This document shows, piece by piece, positions 54,821 through 64,000 of a stretch of DNA of 64,000 bases. This DNA comes from an uncultured Bacteroidales bacterium (GTDB lineage Bacteria; Bacteroidota; Bacteroidia; Bacteroidales; F082): the NCBI GenBank assembly GCA_900315175.1, contig OMYA01000001.1, positions 124,001-188,000 on the forward strand, written 5' to 3'. Under the pieces are notes generated by a model. It was not told the origin of the DNA. It searched no databases and saw only the letters and a program-made list of their open reading frames with translations. A program made the translations under genes and the position numbers. Numbering within the stretch: the first letter of the stretch is position 1; each line of letters starts with the position of its first letter.

Positions 54821-57289
54821 ATGAAAATATCATATAATTGGCTCAAGCAGTACATTAAATGCGACCTCCCGGCGGAGGAATTGGGAAAAACATTGACCGG
54901 AACAGGTCTCGAAGTTGAAGACATGACTCGTTATGAGTCGGTGAAAGGCGGCCTCAAAGGCGTCGTCGTCGGAAAAGTGCTCACATGCATCGACCACCCT
55001 AACTCCGACCATCTTCACATCACCACTGTCGACGTCGGTCAGGCTGAGCCTCTGCATATAGTGTGCGGCGCTCCTAACGTGGCTGCCGGACAGAAAGTTT
55101 TAGTGGCAACGATAGGTTGCGAGCTGTGGAGCGGCGACGAGAGCTTCACCATCAAGAAAGGCAAGATCCGCGGCGAAGTGTCGGAAGGCATGATATGCGC
55201 TGAAGACGAGCTCCAACTCGGCACATCTCACGAAGGTATCATGGTGCTCCCGGATAACTACGAAGTGGGCAAGCCTGCCTCGTTCTACTTCCCTGTGGAA
55301 GAAGACTACACCTACGAGATAGGCCTCACTGCCAACCGCTCAGACGCCACATCACACATCGGATGCGACCGCGACCTCGTGGCTGCCCTCAACCATAAAA
55401 ACAACACTCGTCAATATAAGATTGAACGTCCTTCCGTCGACGCTTTCAAGGTGGAAAACACCTGCAACGACATCGATGTCATAGTGGAAGACACCAAGGC
55501 ATGCCCACGCTATAGCGGCGTCACCGTCAGCGGCGTGAAAGTAGGCCCTTCACCTGCATGGCTCAAAAACCGCCTCGAAGCGGTCGGACTGCGCTCAATC
55601 AACAACATCGTCGACATTTCCAACTACGTCTTAATGGAGGTCGGACAGCCTCTTCACATCTTCGACGCAGATAAGATAAAAGGTAAGAAAGTGATTGTCA
55701 AATGCTTGGCAAAAGACACCCCGTTCACCACTCTTGACGGCGTGCAGCGCAAGCTCAGCAACACCAACCTCATGATTTGCAACGCCGAAGAGCCTATGTG
55801 CATCGCCGGCGTGTTCGGCGGCCTCGACTCAGGCGTGACAGAAGAGACCAAGAACGTCTTCATCGAGAGCGCCTACTTCAACCCCACTTCCATTCGTAAG
55901 ACAGCGCGTTTCCACGGACTTCAGACCGACGCCAGCTTCCGCTTCGAACGCGGCTGCGACCCTAACATCACCATCTACGCCCTCAAACGCGCGGCATTGC
56001 TGGTGAAAGAACTCGCAGGCGGCACAGTGTCATCAGAAGTGAAAGACGTGAAAAACGGCGACTTCACCCCTGTCCGCGTACAGTTCAAGTTCGACTATCT
56101 CAACAAGATAGCAGGCCAGGAAATTGAAAAAGAAATAGCTGTCAATATCCTTAAAGACCTTGACTGCCAGGTGGTTGAGCTCACCGACGCCTACGTCACA
56201 GTCGACATCCCGACATGTAAAGTCGATGTGTATCGTCCAGCCGACCTCGTCGAGGAAATCCTCCGCATCTACGGCTACGACAACATCGCCATCCCTACGA
56301 AAATCAACGCCAGCATCAACGTCAACAACAAACCTGACAAAGAGAAGATTCAGAAAGAAATCTCTATCATGCTGGCTTCCAACGGTTTCTACGAGATAAT
56401 GAACAACTCTCTCACGAAATCGGCATATACAAGAGACCTCGACAGCTTCGACGAGGCAAACAACGTGAAGATTCTCAACCCGTTGAGCTCCGACCTCGAC
56501 GTGATGCGCCAGTCGCTGCTGTTCGGCGGACTCGAGAGCATCGCACGTAACCAAAGCTTCAAGAACTTCGACATGAAATTCTTCGAGTTCGGCAACGTCT
56601 ATAGCTTCAACGCCGCCAACAAAGCAACAGAGCAGAAACCTCTCAACCCTTATAACGAGAACTTCCGCCTCGATTTGCTCATCACCGGCAACGACAGAGA
56701 AGAGTCATGGAATGGCAAGCCGATGAGCCTCTCATTCTACGATTTGAAGAAATACGTCCTCGGCATCTTCCACAAAATCGGCATCAACGTCGACGAGCTT
56801 CAGATGAGCGAAGGCACAGTGTCACATTACGATTATTCGATAGTTTATTCATTGAATAACAACGAGTTGGCAACCATAGGCAAGATCAACGCAAAGACCT
56901 TGAAGATGTTCGACGTGAAGAAAGAAGTCTTCTACGCCACATTCGACTGGGATGCCGTCTTGAAAGTCATCAAAGGCTTGAAGACCATCAGTTTCGAGGC
57001 ACTGCCGAAGTTCCCGAGCGTGCGCCGCGACCTCGCCCTCGTTCTGGATAAGAACGTGACATTCGAGCAAATCAAAAATGTGGCATTCGCGACAGAGAGA
57101 AACATCTTGAAATCAGTGAATTTGTTTGATATCTATGAAGGTGACAAGATTCCTGCAGGCAAGAAACAGTATGCTGTCAGCTTCACGATCCAAGATAAGC
57201 AGAAGACCTTGACCGACAAGGTCATCGAGAAGACCATGGCAAGGATTCAGCAGGCTATCGAGCAACAACTTAACGCTACATTGAGATGA
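54821..57289 (+). CDS. pheT: Phenylalanine-tRNA ligase beta subunit
   Basis: The longer frame from 54770 begins in the repeat; the ATG at 54821 gives the canonical MKISYNWLKQYIKCDLPAEEL (822 residues). tRNA-binding EMAP domain about 40-150 (KVLTCIDHPNSDHLHITTVDVG, IVCGAPNVAAGQKVLVA), B3/B4 editing domain about 205-400 (SINNIVDISNYVLMEVGQPLHIFDADKIKG), B5 about 410-480, catalytic-like core, and C-terminal FDX-ACB anticodon-binding domain (FPSVRRDLALVLD). Pairs with PheS, encoded elsewhere. The TGA overlaps the ATG of the sigma54 activator. Confidence 0.95.
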   Translation: MKISYNWLKQYIKCDLPAEELGKTLTGTGLEVEDMTRYESVKGGLKGVVVGKVLTCIDHPNSDHLHITTVDVGQAEPLHIVCGAPNVAAGQKVLVATIGCELWSGDESFTIKKGKIRGEVSEGMICAEDELQLGTSHEGIMVLPDNYEVGKPASFYFPVEEDYTYEIGLTANRSDATSHIGCDRDLVAALNHKNNTRQYKIERPSVDAFKVENTCNDIDVIVEDTKACPRYSGVTVSGVKVGPSPAWLKNRLEAVGLRSINNIVDISNYVLMEVGQPLHIFDADKIKGKKVIVKCLAKDTPFTTLDGVQRKLSNTNLMICNAEEPMCIAGVFGGLDSGVTEETKNVFIESAYFNPTSIRKTARFHGLQTDASFRFERGCDPNITIYALKRAALLVKELAGGTVSSEVKDVKNGDFTPVRVQFKFDYLNKIAGQEIEKEIAVNILKDLDCQVVELTDAYVTVDIPTCKVDVYRPADLVEEILRIYGYDNIAIPTKINASINVNNKPDKEKIQKEISIMLASNGFYEIMNNSLTKSAYTRDLDSFDEANNVKILNPLSSDLDVMRQSLLFGGLESIARNQSFKNFDMKFFEFGNVYSFNAANKATEQKPLNPYNENFRLDLLITGNDREESWNGKPMSLSFYDLKKYVLGIFHKIGINVDELQMSEGTVSHYDYSIVYSLNNNELATIGKINAKTLKMFDVKKEVFYATFDWDAVLKVIKGLKTISFEALPKFPSVRRDLALVLDKNVTFEQIKNVAFATERNILKSVNLFDIYEGDKIPAGKKQYAVSFTIQDKQKTLTDKVIEKTMARIQQAIEQQLNATLR

Positions 57290-58479
57290 TTGACATTCAA
57301 TCGATTAAGCAACGATTCGGCATTATCGGCAACGATTCGAACCTGAACCGCGCCATCGAGGTGGCGGTGCAGGTGGCGGCTACTGACCTCACCGTGTTCA
57401 TCAACGGAGAGAGCGGCACCGGCAAGGACGTGTTTCCGCAGATAATACACCAGAATAGCGCCCGCAAGCATGGTCCTTACTTCGCCATCAACTGCGGCGC
57501 CATCCCGGAAGGCACCATCGACTCGGAGCTGTTCGGTCACGAAAAAGGCTCATTCACGGGCGCTTACGACACCCGCAAAGGCTACTTCGAGGTGGCCGAC
57601 GGCGGCACACTGTTCCTCGATGAAGTAGCAGAGCTGCCTCTCGCAACACAGGCACGACTGCTGAGAGTGCTCGAAAACGGCGAGTTTATCAAGGTGGGTT
57701 CATCGAAGATTCAGAAAACCAACGTGCGCGTGGTGGCTGCCACCAATGTCAACATCCCGACAGCCATAGAAAAAGGACGCTTCCGCGAGGATTTGTATTA
57801 CCGCCTCAACACCGTCCCGATTCATATCCCGGCATTGCGCGAGAGAAAAGACGACATCAGACTTCTTTTTAGAAAATTCGCTTCCGACTTCGCCGAGAAA
57901 TACCACATCCCGGCTGTACAGCTCACGCCTGAAGCCCTCACAATGCTCGAGAACTACCGCTGGGACGGCAACATCCGACAGCTGAAAAACGTCACCGAAC
58001 AAATTTCTATTATTGAGACTGAACGTGTTATCACTCCGGAGATATTGATGAACTACCTGCCGACGCAGACCGCCCTGCCAGTCATCATCAAAGACGACAG
58101 CAAAGCCGACACCATATCCGAACGCGACATCCTCTATAAGGTGCTTTTCGATATGAAAAAAGACATCACGGAGCTGCGCAAGACCGTCGACGAGCTCACG
58201 TCAGGACAGATTCCGATGGCGGCACCTGCCACACAGCAGCACATCACACCTATCAAGGCGACAACCGTCATCGACTACGACAACACCCAAGATGCGGAAG
58301 TTGAGTATCTTCAAGAGAAACAAACCTCCGACAACCTATCGCTGCAAGATAAGGAAAACGAAGTGATTATCAAGGCTTTACGCAAATATAACGGCAAGAG
58401 AAAAGACGCTGCCAAAGAACTCGGCATCAGCGAACGGACGTTGTACAGAAAGATTAAAGAATACGATATTAAAATGTGA
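57286..58479 (+). CDS. Sigma54-dependent transcriptional activator without a receiver domain
   Basis: 397 residues. AAA+ sigma54 interaction domain from the N-terminus: Walker A GESGTGK at 41-47, sigma54-contact loop GSFTGA at 88-93 (usual GAFTGA), Walker B GGTLFLDEV, arginine-finger region ENGEFIKVGSSKIQKTNVRVVAATN. C-terminal Fis-type helix-turn-helix (about 350-397; RKDAAKELGISERTLYRKIKEYDIKM). No receiver, GAF or PAS domain precedes the AAA+ core, so the input signal is unclear. In Bacteroidetes this regulator commonly sits just before lptE. Confidence 0.92.
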   Translation: MIDIQSIKQRFGIIGNDSNLNRAIEVAVQVAATDLTVFINGESGTGKDVFPQIIHQNSARKHGPYFAINCGAIPEGTIDSELFGHEKGSFTGAYDTRKGYFEVADGGTLFLDEVAELPLATQARLLRVLENGEFIKVGSSKIQKTNVRVVAATNVNIPTAIEKGRFREDLYYRLNTVPIHIPALRERKDDIRLLFRKFASDFAEKYHIPAVQLTPEALTMLENYRWDGNIRQLKNVTEQISIIETERVITPEILMNYLPTQTALPVIIKDDSKADTISERDILYKVLFDMKKDITELRKTVDELTSGQIPMAAPATQQHITPIKATTVIDYDNTQDAEVEYLQEKQTSDNLSLQDKENEVIIKALRKYNGKRKDAAKELGISERTLYRKIKEYDIKM

Positions 58480-58539
58480 TGCCACGCAATGTGCCGCTGA
58501 CGCGGGATGTGTTGCAAAGCAAAATTTGTTAAAATGTGA
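58469..58539. repeat. Direct repeat flanking a family C-like spacer
   Basis: TTAAAATGTGA at 58469-58479 (ending the activator gene) and again at 58529-58539 (at the lptE start). The DNA between contains CACGCAATGTGCCGC and GCGGGATGTGTTGC, resembling the other family C elements. Confidence 0.5.
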
Positions 58540-58544
58540 AAAAT

Positions 58545-59051
58545 ATGCTGAAGAAAGTTAATACCTTATTAATATTAGTAGCGGTTTTCGTTATGACGGG
58601 CTGCGGAATCTACTCTTTCACCGGAGCGAGCATCCCGGCGGAGGCAAAAACCGTGTCGATTCAGCATTTTCCGAACAACGCCAACTTGGTCAATCCGTTG
58701 CTTAGCGATATGATTACCAACACCTTGCGTGACTATTTCATGAACCAGACGACACTCGATGAGGTATCCGACAACGGTGACCTCGCCATCGAAGGTGAGA
58801 TTATCGACTACAAGACGGCACCTACTGCCATCACCGGCGACCAGGTTGCAGCCTTAAACCGACTCTCAATCACCGTGAACGTCAGGTTTTACAACAGATA
58901 CGACGAGTCTAAAAACTTCGAACAGAAGTTCACACAATACGATGATTACCCGAGCACTCAGGACTTGAACATGGTTCAGGAGACACTTGTGGCAAACATC
59001 TGCGACAAACTATGCCAAGACATTTTCAACAAAGCTGTAGTAAACTGGTAA
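58545..59051 (+). CDS. lptE: LptE-like LPS assembly lipoprotein
   Basis: Start at ATG 58545 (a GTG at 58536 is possible). 168 residues. Signal MLKKVNTLLILVAVFVMTGC with lipobox MTGC and Cys20. The mature chain starts GIYSFTGASIPAEAKTVSIQHFPNNA, typical of Bacteroidetes LptE (DUF4136/LptE group). Plugs the LptD barrel and helps insert LPS in the outer leaflet. LptC lies at 31583-32149; LptD is not in the window. Confidence 0.88.
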   Translation: MLKKVNTLLILVAVFVMTGCGIYSFTGASIPAEAKTVSIQHFPNNANLVNPLLSDMITNTLRDYFMNQTTLDEVSDNGDLAIEGEIIDYKTAPTAITGDQVAALNRLSITVNVRFYNRYDESKNFEQKFTQYDDYPSTQDLNMVQETLVANICDKLCQDIFNKAVVNW

Positions 59052-59054
59052 ACA

Positions 59055-59780
59055 TTGGACGCAAACACACTGACACGGTTATTGGAGCATCCGGAATCTA
59101 TTGACATTCAGGATATTAGCAAGCTTGAGGCGCTTGTTAAGGAGTATCCGTACTTTTCGGTGGCGCAGGTGTTGCTTGCTGTAGGCATGAAACGTGAGAA
59201 CCACGAGAGAGCCCAGCGACAGTTGCAGAAGGCTGCCGCAATGGCCCCCAACAGAAACGTCCTCCGCAAGCTTTGTACCCAGCTCCCTGACGAATATGTG
59301 CCGGAACCTGTTGAAAATGAAGTGATTCCGGAGAAGACCATACTCATCCCTGAAATCGACCTCGGCGGCACGCCTGAAGACCTCAACAGAGAGATGGCAC
59401 TGCTCGAAGAGAAAAAGAAATCTCTCGACGAACTGAAGGCTATCATTGAAAACAAAATAGCTGAACTCGAAAAACAGAAAAAAACGACAAAAAAAACAGA
59501 AAAAAAACTGTCAAAAGCGGAAATTATCGACAAATTCATCACCGAAAACCCGTCAATTTCACGCCCGAAACAGGAATTTTTCAACCCAATTTCCGCTGCT
59601 CAGGAATCTGTCATCGACCAAGAAAATATCGTAAGTGAAACATTAGCAACGATTTACGAAAAACAAGGATATTATGAAAAAGCAATTTCGATTTATGAAA
59701 AATTAAAATTAAAATATCCAGAAAAAAGTATTATTTTTGCAGGTCAGATTAAAACGTTAAAAGATAAGTTAAACAATTAA
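59055..59780 (+). CDS. Conserved TPR-like/coiled-coil protein between lptE and secG
   Basis: 241 residues from TTG 59055 (MDANTLTRLLEHPESID), three bases after lptE. The next ATG lies 44 codons further in. N-terminal helical repeat (about 15-75), lysine-rich coiled coil about 112-155 (EEKKKSLDELKAIIENKIAELEKQKK), and a C-terminal single TPR (ETLATIYEKQGYYEKAISIYEKLKLKYPEKS). No signal peptide, so cytoplasmic. The gene is conserved in this position in Bacteroidetes; function unknown. Confidence 0.8.
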   Translation: MDANTLTRLLEHPESIDIQDISKLEALVKEYPYFSVAQVLLAVGMKRENHERAQRQLQKAAAMAPNRNVLRKLCTQLPDEYVPEPVENEVIPEKTILIPEIDLGGTPEDLNREMALLEEKKKSLDELKAIIENKIAELEKQKKTTKKTEKKLSKAEIIDKFITENPSISRPKQEFFNPISAAQESVIDQENIVSETLATIYEKQGYYEKAISIYEKLKLKYPEKSIIFAGQIKTLKDKLNN

Positions 59781-59791
59781 TATTTAAGACG

Positions 59792-60103
59792 ATGTACGTA
59801 ACAATTTCAGTATTAATCCTTATCGTCAGTTTCTTGATGATGTTGGTCGTGTTGGTTCAGAATTCAAAAGGTGGCGGATTGGCATCAAACTTCTCGTCAC
59901 ACAATCAAATTCTTGGCGTTCGCAAGACTACCGACTTCCTGGAAAAGACAACATGGACACTCGCAGTCCTTTTGGTTGTTTTATGCCTCGCTTCAAGTGT
60001 TGCTGTCTCTAACAGAAACGTGGAAGGCGCTTCAAGAGGCACTCAGATTGAGGTTCCTGTCCAGAATCCTCTTCCGATTCAGGAAACAGAAGCTGCTGAA
60101 TAA
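59792..60103 (+). CDS. secG: Preprotein translocase subunit SecG
   Basis: 103 residues. Two membrane helices (about 2-22 and 52-72) around the conserved cytoplasmic loop VQNSKGGGLASNFSS. Auxiliary subunit of the SecYEG channel. Eleven bases after the TPR-like gene; a strong terminator follows, so this ends the pheT operon. Confidence 0.95.
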   Translation: MYVTISVLILIVSFLMMLVVLVQNSKGGGLASNFSSHNQILGVRKTTDFLEKTTWTLAVLLVVLCLASSVAVSNRNVEGASRGTQIEVPVQNPLPIQETEAAE

Positions 60104-60123
60104 TCAGATAAGCAAGACAAAAG

Positions 60124-60158
60124 AATGTCAGAATGTCACCCGTTCTGACATTTTTTTT
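60124..60158 (+). terminator. Terminator after secG
   Basis: 10-bp stem AATGTCAGAA / TTCTGACATT with a 9-nt loop, followed by eight T. Confidence 0.9.
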
Positions 60159-60181
60159 GTTTTTTGGCAGTCATAACCGCC

Positions 60182-60198
60182 TTGGAATGATTTTTGAT
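60182..60198 (+). promoter_or_regulatory. Possible groESL promoter, sigma54-like or variant -7
   Basis: TTGGAATGATTTTTGAT has GG and GA spaced like a -24/-12 sigma54 promoter (consensus TTGGCAC-N5-TTGC), but the -12 half reads TTGA. It also contains GATTTTTG, one base from the vegetative -7 box. No CIRCE element is present in 60160-60243. Confidence 0.3.
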
Positions 60199-60243
60199 AA
60201 ATAAATTTCACGAGAAAATAACAATTAATAAAAATATAATATC

Positions 60244-60522
60244 ATGGCAAAATTGAATATCAAACCGTTGGCAGACCGCGTCGTTATTGAGCCGGCTGTC
60301 GCAGAACAGAAAACAGCAAGCGGAATCATCATCCCTGACACAGCTAAGGAAAAACCACAACAAGGCACAGTCGTTGCTGTCGGCCCTGGCACAAAAGACA
60401 ACCCTGTCACAGTGAAAGTCGGTGACACTGTCATCTACGGCAAATACGCTGGCACCGAGTTCCACCTCGACGGAAAAGACTACATGATTATGCGTGAAAA
60501 CGATATTATAGCAATCATCTAA
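60244..60522 (+). CDS. groES: Co-chaperonin GroES
   Basis: 92 residues, full length. [45 protein letters not shown] shows the beta-barrel core and mobile loop ([10 protein letters not shown]). Caps the GroEL ring. Followed by groEL after 26 bp. Confidence 0.97.
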   Translation: MAKLNIKPLADRVVIEPAVAEQKTASGIIIPDTAKEKPQQGTVVAVGPGTKDNPVTVKVGDTVIYGKYAGTEFHLDGKDYMIMRENDIIAII

Positions 60523-60533
60523 TTTGTAAATAA

Positions 60534-62183
<1,650 letters not shown>

Positions 62184-62189
62184 TCCTAG

Positions 62190-62336
62190 TTTAAAGTTTA
62201 GAATTTAAAGTTTAGAGTTGTTCTAAAGTTTAAAGTTAAAATAGTAGCGCGAAGCGGCTGATTTGTCGCTTCGCGCTCTTTATACTTTCAACTTTCCACT
62301 CTAAACTACTCTAAACTCTACACTTTAAACTCTAAA
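62190..62336. repeat. AGTTTAAA-type minisatellite arms around a hairpin, between convergent genes
   Basis: 62190-62240 repeats AGTTTAAAGTTTAGA units; 62285-62336 carries the inverse (CTCTAAACTACTCTAAAC...). The arms are roughly complementary, with the hairpin at 62246-62277 in the middle, so the whole gap can fold as one long cruciform. Confidence 0.75.
62246..62277. terminator. Bidirectional hairpin between groEL and the isomerase-fold gene
   Basis: 11-bp perfect stem AGCGCGAAGCG / CGCTTCGCGCT with a 10-nt loop. T-runs on both sides are weak, so termination strength is uncertain. Confidence 0.6.
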
Positions 62337-63506
62337 CTATTTAATACCGTTCTCTTTCATAAATCTTCTGATCTCCGCAGCATGCCGCCCTCGGATGATG
62401 ACGTGATGGTTCCCGATGGTGCGGTGCAACAGATATGGCTTCAAGTTGACATCAAGCATTATCTGCGTGCGACAGAAATGCTCACTATATTGGTTTTCAA
62501 TGGCTTTAGCCTCAGTCACAAAGAACTTGTCAAGTCTCCTCCCACCCCATTTCATGATGGTGTAGTCTGTCAGTGGCATGTCACCTTGCACTGCCACCCC
62601 TATCCCCGACTCGAAATGAGTGCGCATGGTCGTTCTGTAGCACATCGACAATGGTACGGTGCAATGCGCGAACATGGTGGTTTTCTCGGTCAAAATAGAG
62701 GGATTCGCCATGAAAGCAGGCTCGTTGCACAGTTTCTTGGCAAGAAGCATGGTCATCAAGGTCTGCATGTCACCTTCGCAGCCCGCCACAATGCCTTCGT
62801 CGTTAAGCTTCGCTAAAGCCAGACAACTCGTTGTGTTACAAGCCTTAACGATGTCGAAGCAACGTATCGTCATGGCATCCAGACGTTCTTCCTGACAAAT
62901 CTTTTTGATAGCCGCATACGTCTTATCTGCCGCCAACATGTCTGATTTTTCTGATGCGCCCACCTCGTCAACCAGACGTTGCAAATCAATGAAAACCGTC
63001 TCTATTCCATAGCGTTCTTTGATATAATTATAGTCGACGCCAGAGGCTATCAGCCAGTCGGAAGGCTGTCCGAAAACACCTATGCGGGTGCCGATAAACA
63101 GTGAAGACGCACGGTCTTGTGTCCCTACGACGTTTTCGACAATCCCGTTAACAATTTCGTCGTTCGTTCCATGGATAATTCTCCCCTTTTGTTCGTTTTC
63201 CGACAGATATGACAATATTTCCAGCGATGCAGCCAGCGAGTTGTTTCGTCCGTCGGCGATCAATGTCGTCGTTTTCAACAAGCCCTTTGACCAGATGGTT
63301 TTGAAAAGGCTTTCAACACCGCCAGTGGCAATCATCACATAATCAATTGATTGCAAAGACATTTCGGGAAACGTCTTTAAATTTTCATTGCCAAGAACAA
63401 TGAATTCGGCATCACATCTTGCCTTTAAAAAATCCATCAATTCGGCATATTCCGTCTTTACAAAATCGTCGGATTGGAATGACGATCTTAATACTAGAAT
63501 CTTCAT
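62337..63506 (-). CDS. L-fucose/arabinose isomerase-fold protein
   Basis: 389 residues. Starts MKILVLRSSFQSDDFVKTEY. The C-terminal half has GIVAGCEGDMQTLMTMLLAKKLCNEPAFMANP and the tail HHVIIRGRHAAEIRRFM, resembling sugar isomerase C-terminal domains (FucI-like, with the EGD metal ligands). A FucI-type N-terminal extension is absent, and substrate cannot be assigned. The T9SS cargo gene ends 45 bp upstream on the same strand. Confidence 0.7.
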   Translation of the reverse strand: MKILVLRSSFQSDDFVKTEYAELMDFLKARCDAEFIVLGNENLKTFPEMSLQSIDYVMIATGGVESLFKTIWSKGLLKTTTLIADGRNNSLAASLEILSYLSENEQKGRIIHGTNDEIVNGIVENVVGTQDRASSLFIGTRIGVFGQPSDWLIASGVDYNYIKERYGIETVFIDLQRLVDEVGASEKSDMLAADKTYAAIKKICQEERLDAMTIRCFDIVKACNTTSCLALAKLNDEGIVAGCEGDMQTLMTMLLAKKLCNEPAFMANPSILTEKTTMFAHCTVPLSMCYRTTMRTHFESGIGVAVQGDMPLTDYTIMKWGGRRLDKFFVTEAKAIENQYSEHFCRTQIMLDVNLKPYLLHRTIGNHHVIIRGRHAAEIRRFMKENGIK

Positions 63507-63521
63507 TTTAAAATGTTTGTT

Positions 63522-63550
63522 GTAAAGACGTCACAATGTGGCGTCTCTAC
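63522..63550. repeat. Dispersed palindromic repeat family B copy
   Basis: GTAAAGACGTCACAATGTGG then CGTCTCTAC, lying between the T9SS cargo gene and the isomerase-fold gene. Confidence 0.8.
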
Positions 63551-63551
63551 A

Positions 63552-64000
63552 TTAATGTGTCACAACAAACCGCTGTGTCTTATCGCCTATTTTAACAAAA
63601 TAAACGCCGTTTTCGTAATTTGACGTAGCGATATTCAATTCATCGCTGGCGACATATTCTGCTATCTTCTGACCATAAGCATTGAAAATACTGACATTTC
63701 CAAGGTTTTCACCGTTAATCATCAGATAATCCTTGGCTGGATTTGGATACAAGGTGAACATCTTAGCTCCAAATTCATCAACAGAGGCGCCAACAACCTC
63801 CCACATCACTGTCAATTCAAAGTCGCCATATGATGTATTTAATTTTAGAGTTCCTTCAATTATAGAATCTCTGTTAGGATATGCCCACACTTCAACATTA
63901 AGGCTTTCTGACGGTTCAATTGTCATTCCTACGATATTAACAGCATCAGAATAACAATCAACATCAAACTCTTCGGAAGAATAGCCAAGAATCTCAACAT
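63552..64000 (-). CDS. C-terminal part of a T9SS-secreted protein (5' end outside window)
   Basis: The minus-strand frame is open from the right edge to the TAA at 63552; the ATG at 63926 is internal, because the reading frame continues upstream as VEILGYSSEEFDVDCYSDAVN. The last 85 residues are a T9SS type A sorting domain: MFTLYPNPAKDYLMINGEN, VSIFNAYGQKI, YENGVYFVKI, TQRFVVTH. The preceding part is a beta-sandwich of the kind seen in secreted peptidases and adhesins. Function of the missing N-terminal part is unknown. Confidence 0.85.
   Translation of the reverse strand, partial: VEILGYSSEEFDVDCYSDAVNIVGMTIEPSESLNVEVWAYPNRDSIIEGTLKLNTSYGDFELTVMWEVVGASVDEFGAKMFTLYPNPAKDYLMINGENLGNVSIFNAYGQKIAEYVASDELNIATSNYENGVYFVKIGDKTQRFVVTH

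Noticed and set aside
60160..60243. CIRCE/HrcA operator before groES
   Set aside because: No TTAGCACTC-N9-GAGTGCTAA palindrome is present.

Overview
The window comes from a Bacteroidota chromosome, most likely order Bacteroidales. Evidence: promoters with the phylum's -7 box (TAnnTTTG, often TATTTTTGC) precede many genes; there are type IX secretion (T9SS) sorting domains and a GldB homologue; PurL is the long fused type; and the Bacteroidetes gene orders coaX-OMP-TPR-lptC-CorC/GldE-PpiD and sigma54 activator-lptE-secG are present. I see no transposase, integrase, phage gene, rRNA or CRISPR array. It reads as core chromosome with repeat-rich intergenic regions.

Layout. 1-8443 (minus): a giant secreted protein with CUB-like modules, running off the left edge, then a lipoprotein with tandem FGE/SUMF1 domains and a second surface lipoprotein. 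8760-12452: purL, followed by a promoter-to-terminator unit that looks like an unannotated small RNA (12514-12642). 12645-14003: a small unknown gene, a remnant that looks like DUF1016, and a lipoprotein with a T9SS-type C-terminus. 14028-20276: holA-amn (minus); then a radical SAM gene, a membrane-anchored protein, a DUF3822 protein and rsmD, and a C69 dipeptidase. 20332-27927: an MscS-type channel convergent with a 1592-residue protein joining a TamB-like body to a BamA/TamA-type barrel, preceded by a 61-residue CxxC protein. 28026-28098: tRNA-Phe.

28229-35285 is the coaX/envelope operon. Its PpiD-like product seems to lack the parvulin domain. 35635-39937 holds a DegT aminotransferase (minus), rpmB and a TonB-dependent receptor. 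40009-45567 (minus) holds aspA, a ComM/YifB ATPase, gldB and cinA. 45692-54623 holds a nucleoside phosphorylase, a nitrilase-fold protein lacking its catalytic Cys, two small barrels, two M24 peptidases flanking a Tsx-like channel plus a purine permease, and an EamA transporter. 54821-62183 holds pheT, a sigma54 activator, lptE, a TPR-like gene, secG and groES-groEL. 62337-64000 (minus) holds a sugar-isomerase-fold protein and the C-terminus of a T9SS cargo.

Themes. Envelope assembly is prominent: LptC, LptE, the PpiD-like protein, SecG, the TamB-barrel fusion and the T9SS cargo. Purine metabolism recurs: PurL, Amn, nucleoside phosphorylase, AzgA-type permease and Tsx-like channel. Intergenic DNA carries at least three dispersed palindromic repeat families plus minisatellites, and some copies supply stop codons, leaders or a ribosome-binding site. 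The strongest candidate novelty is the single-chain TamB-barrel fusion.
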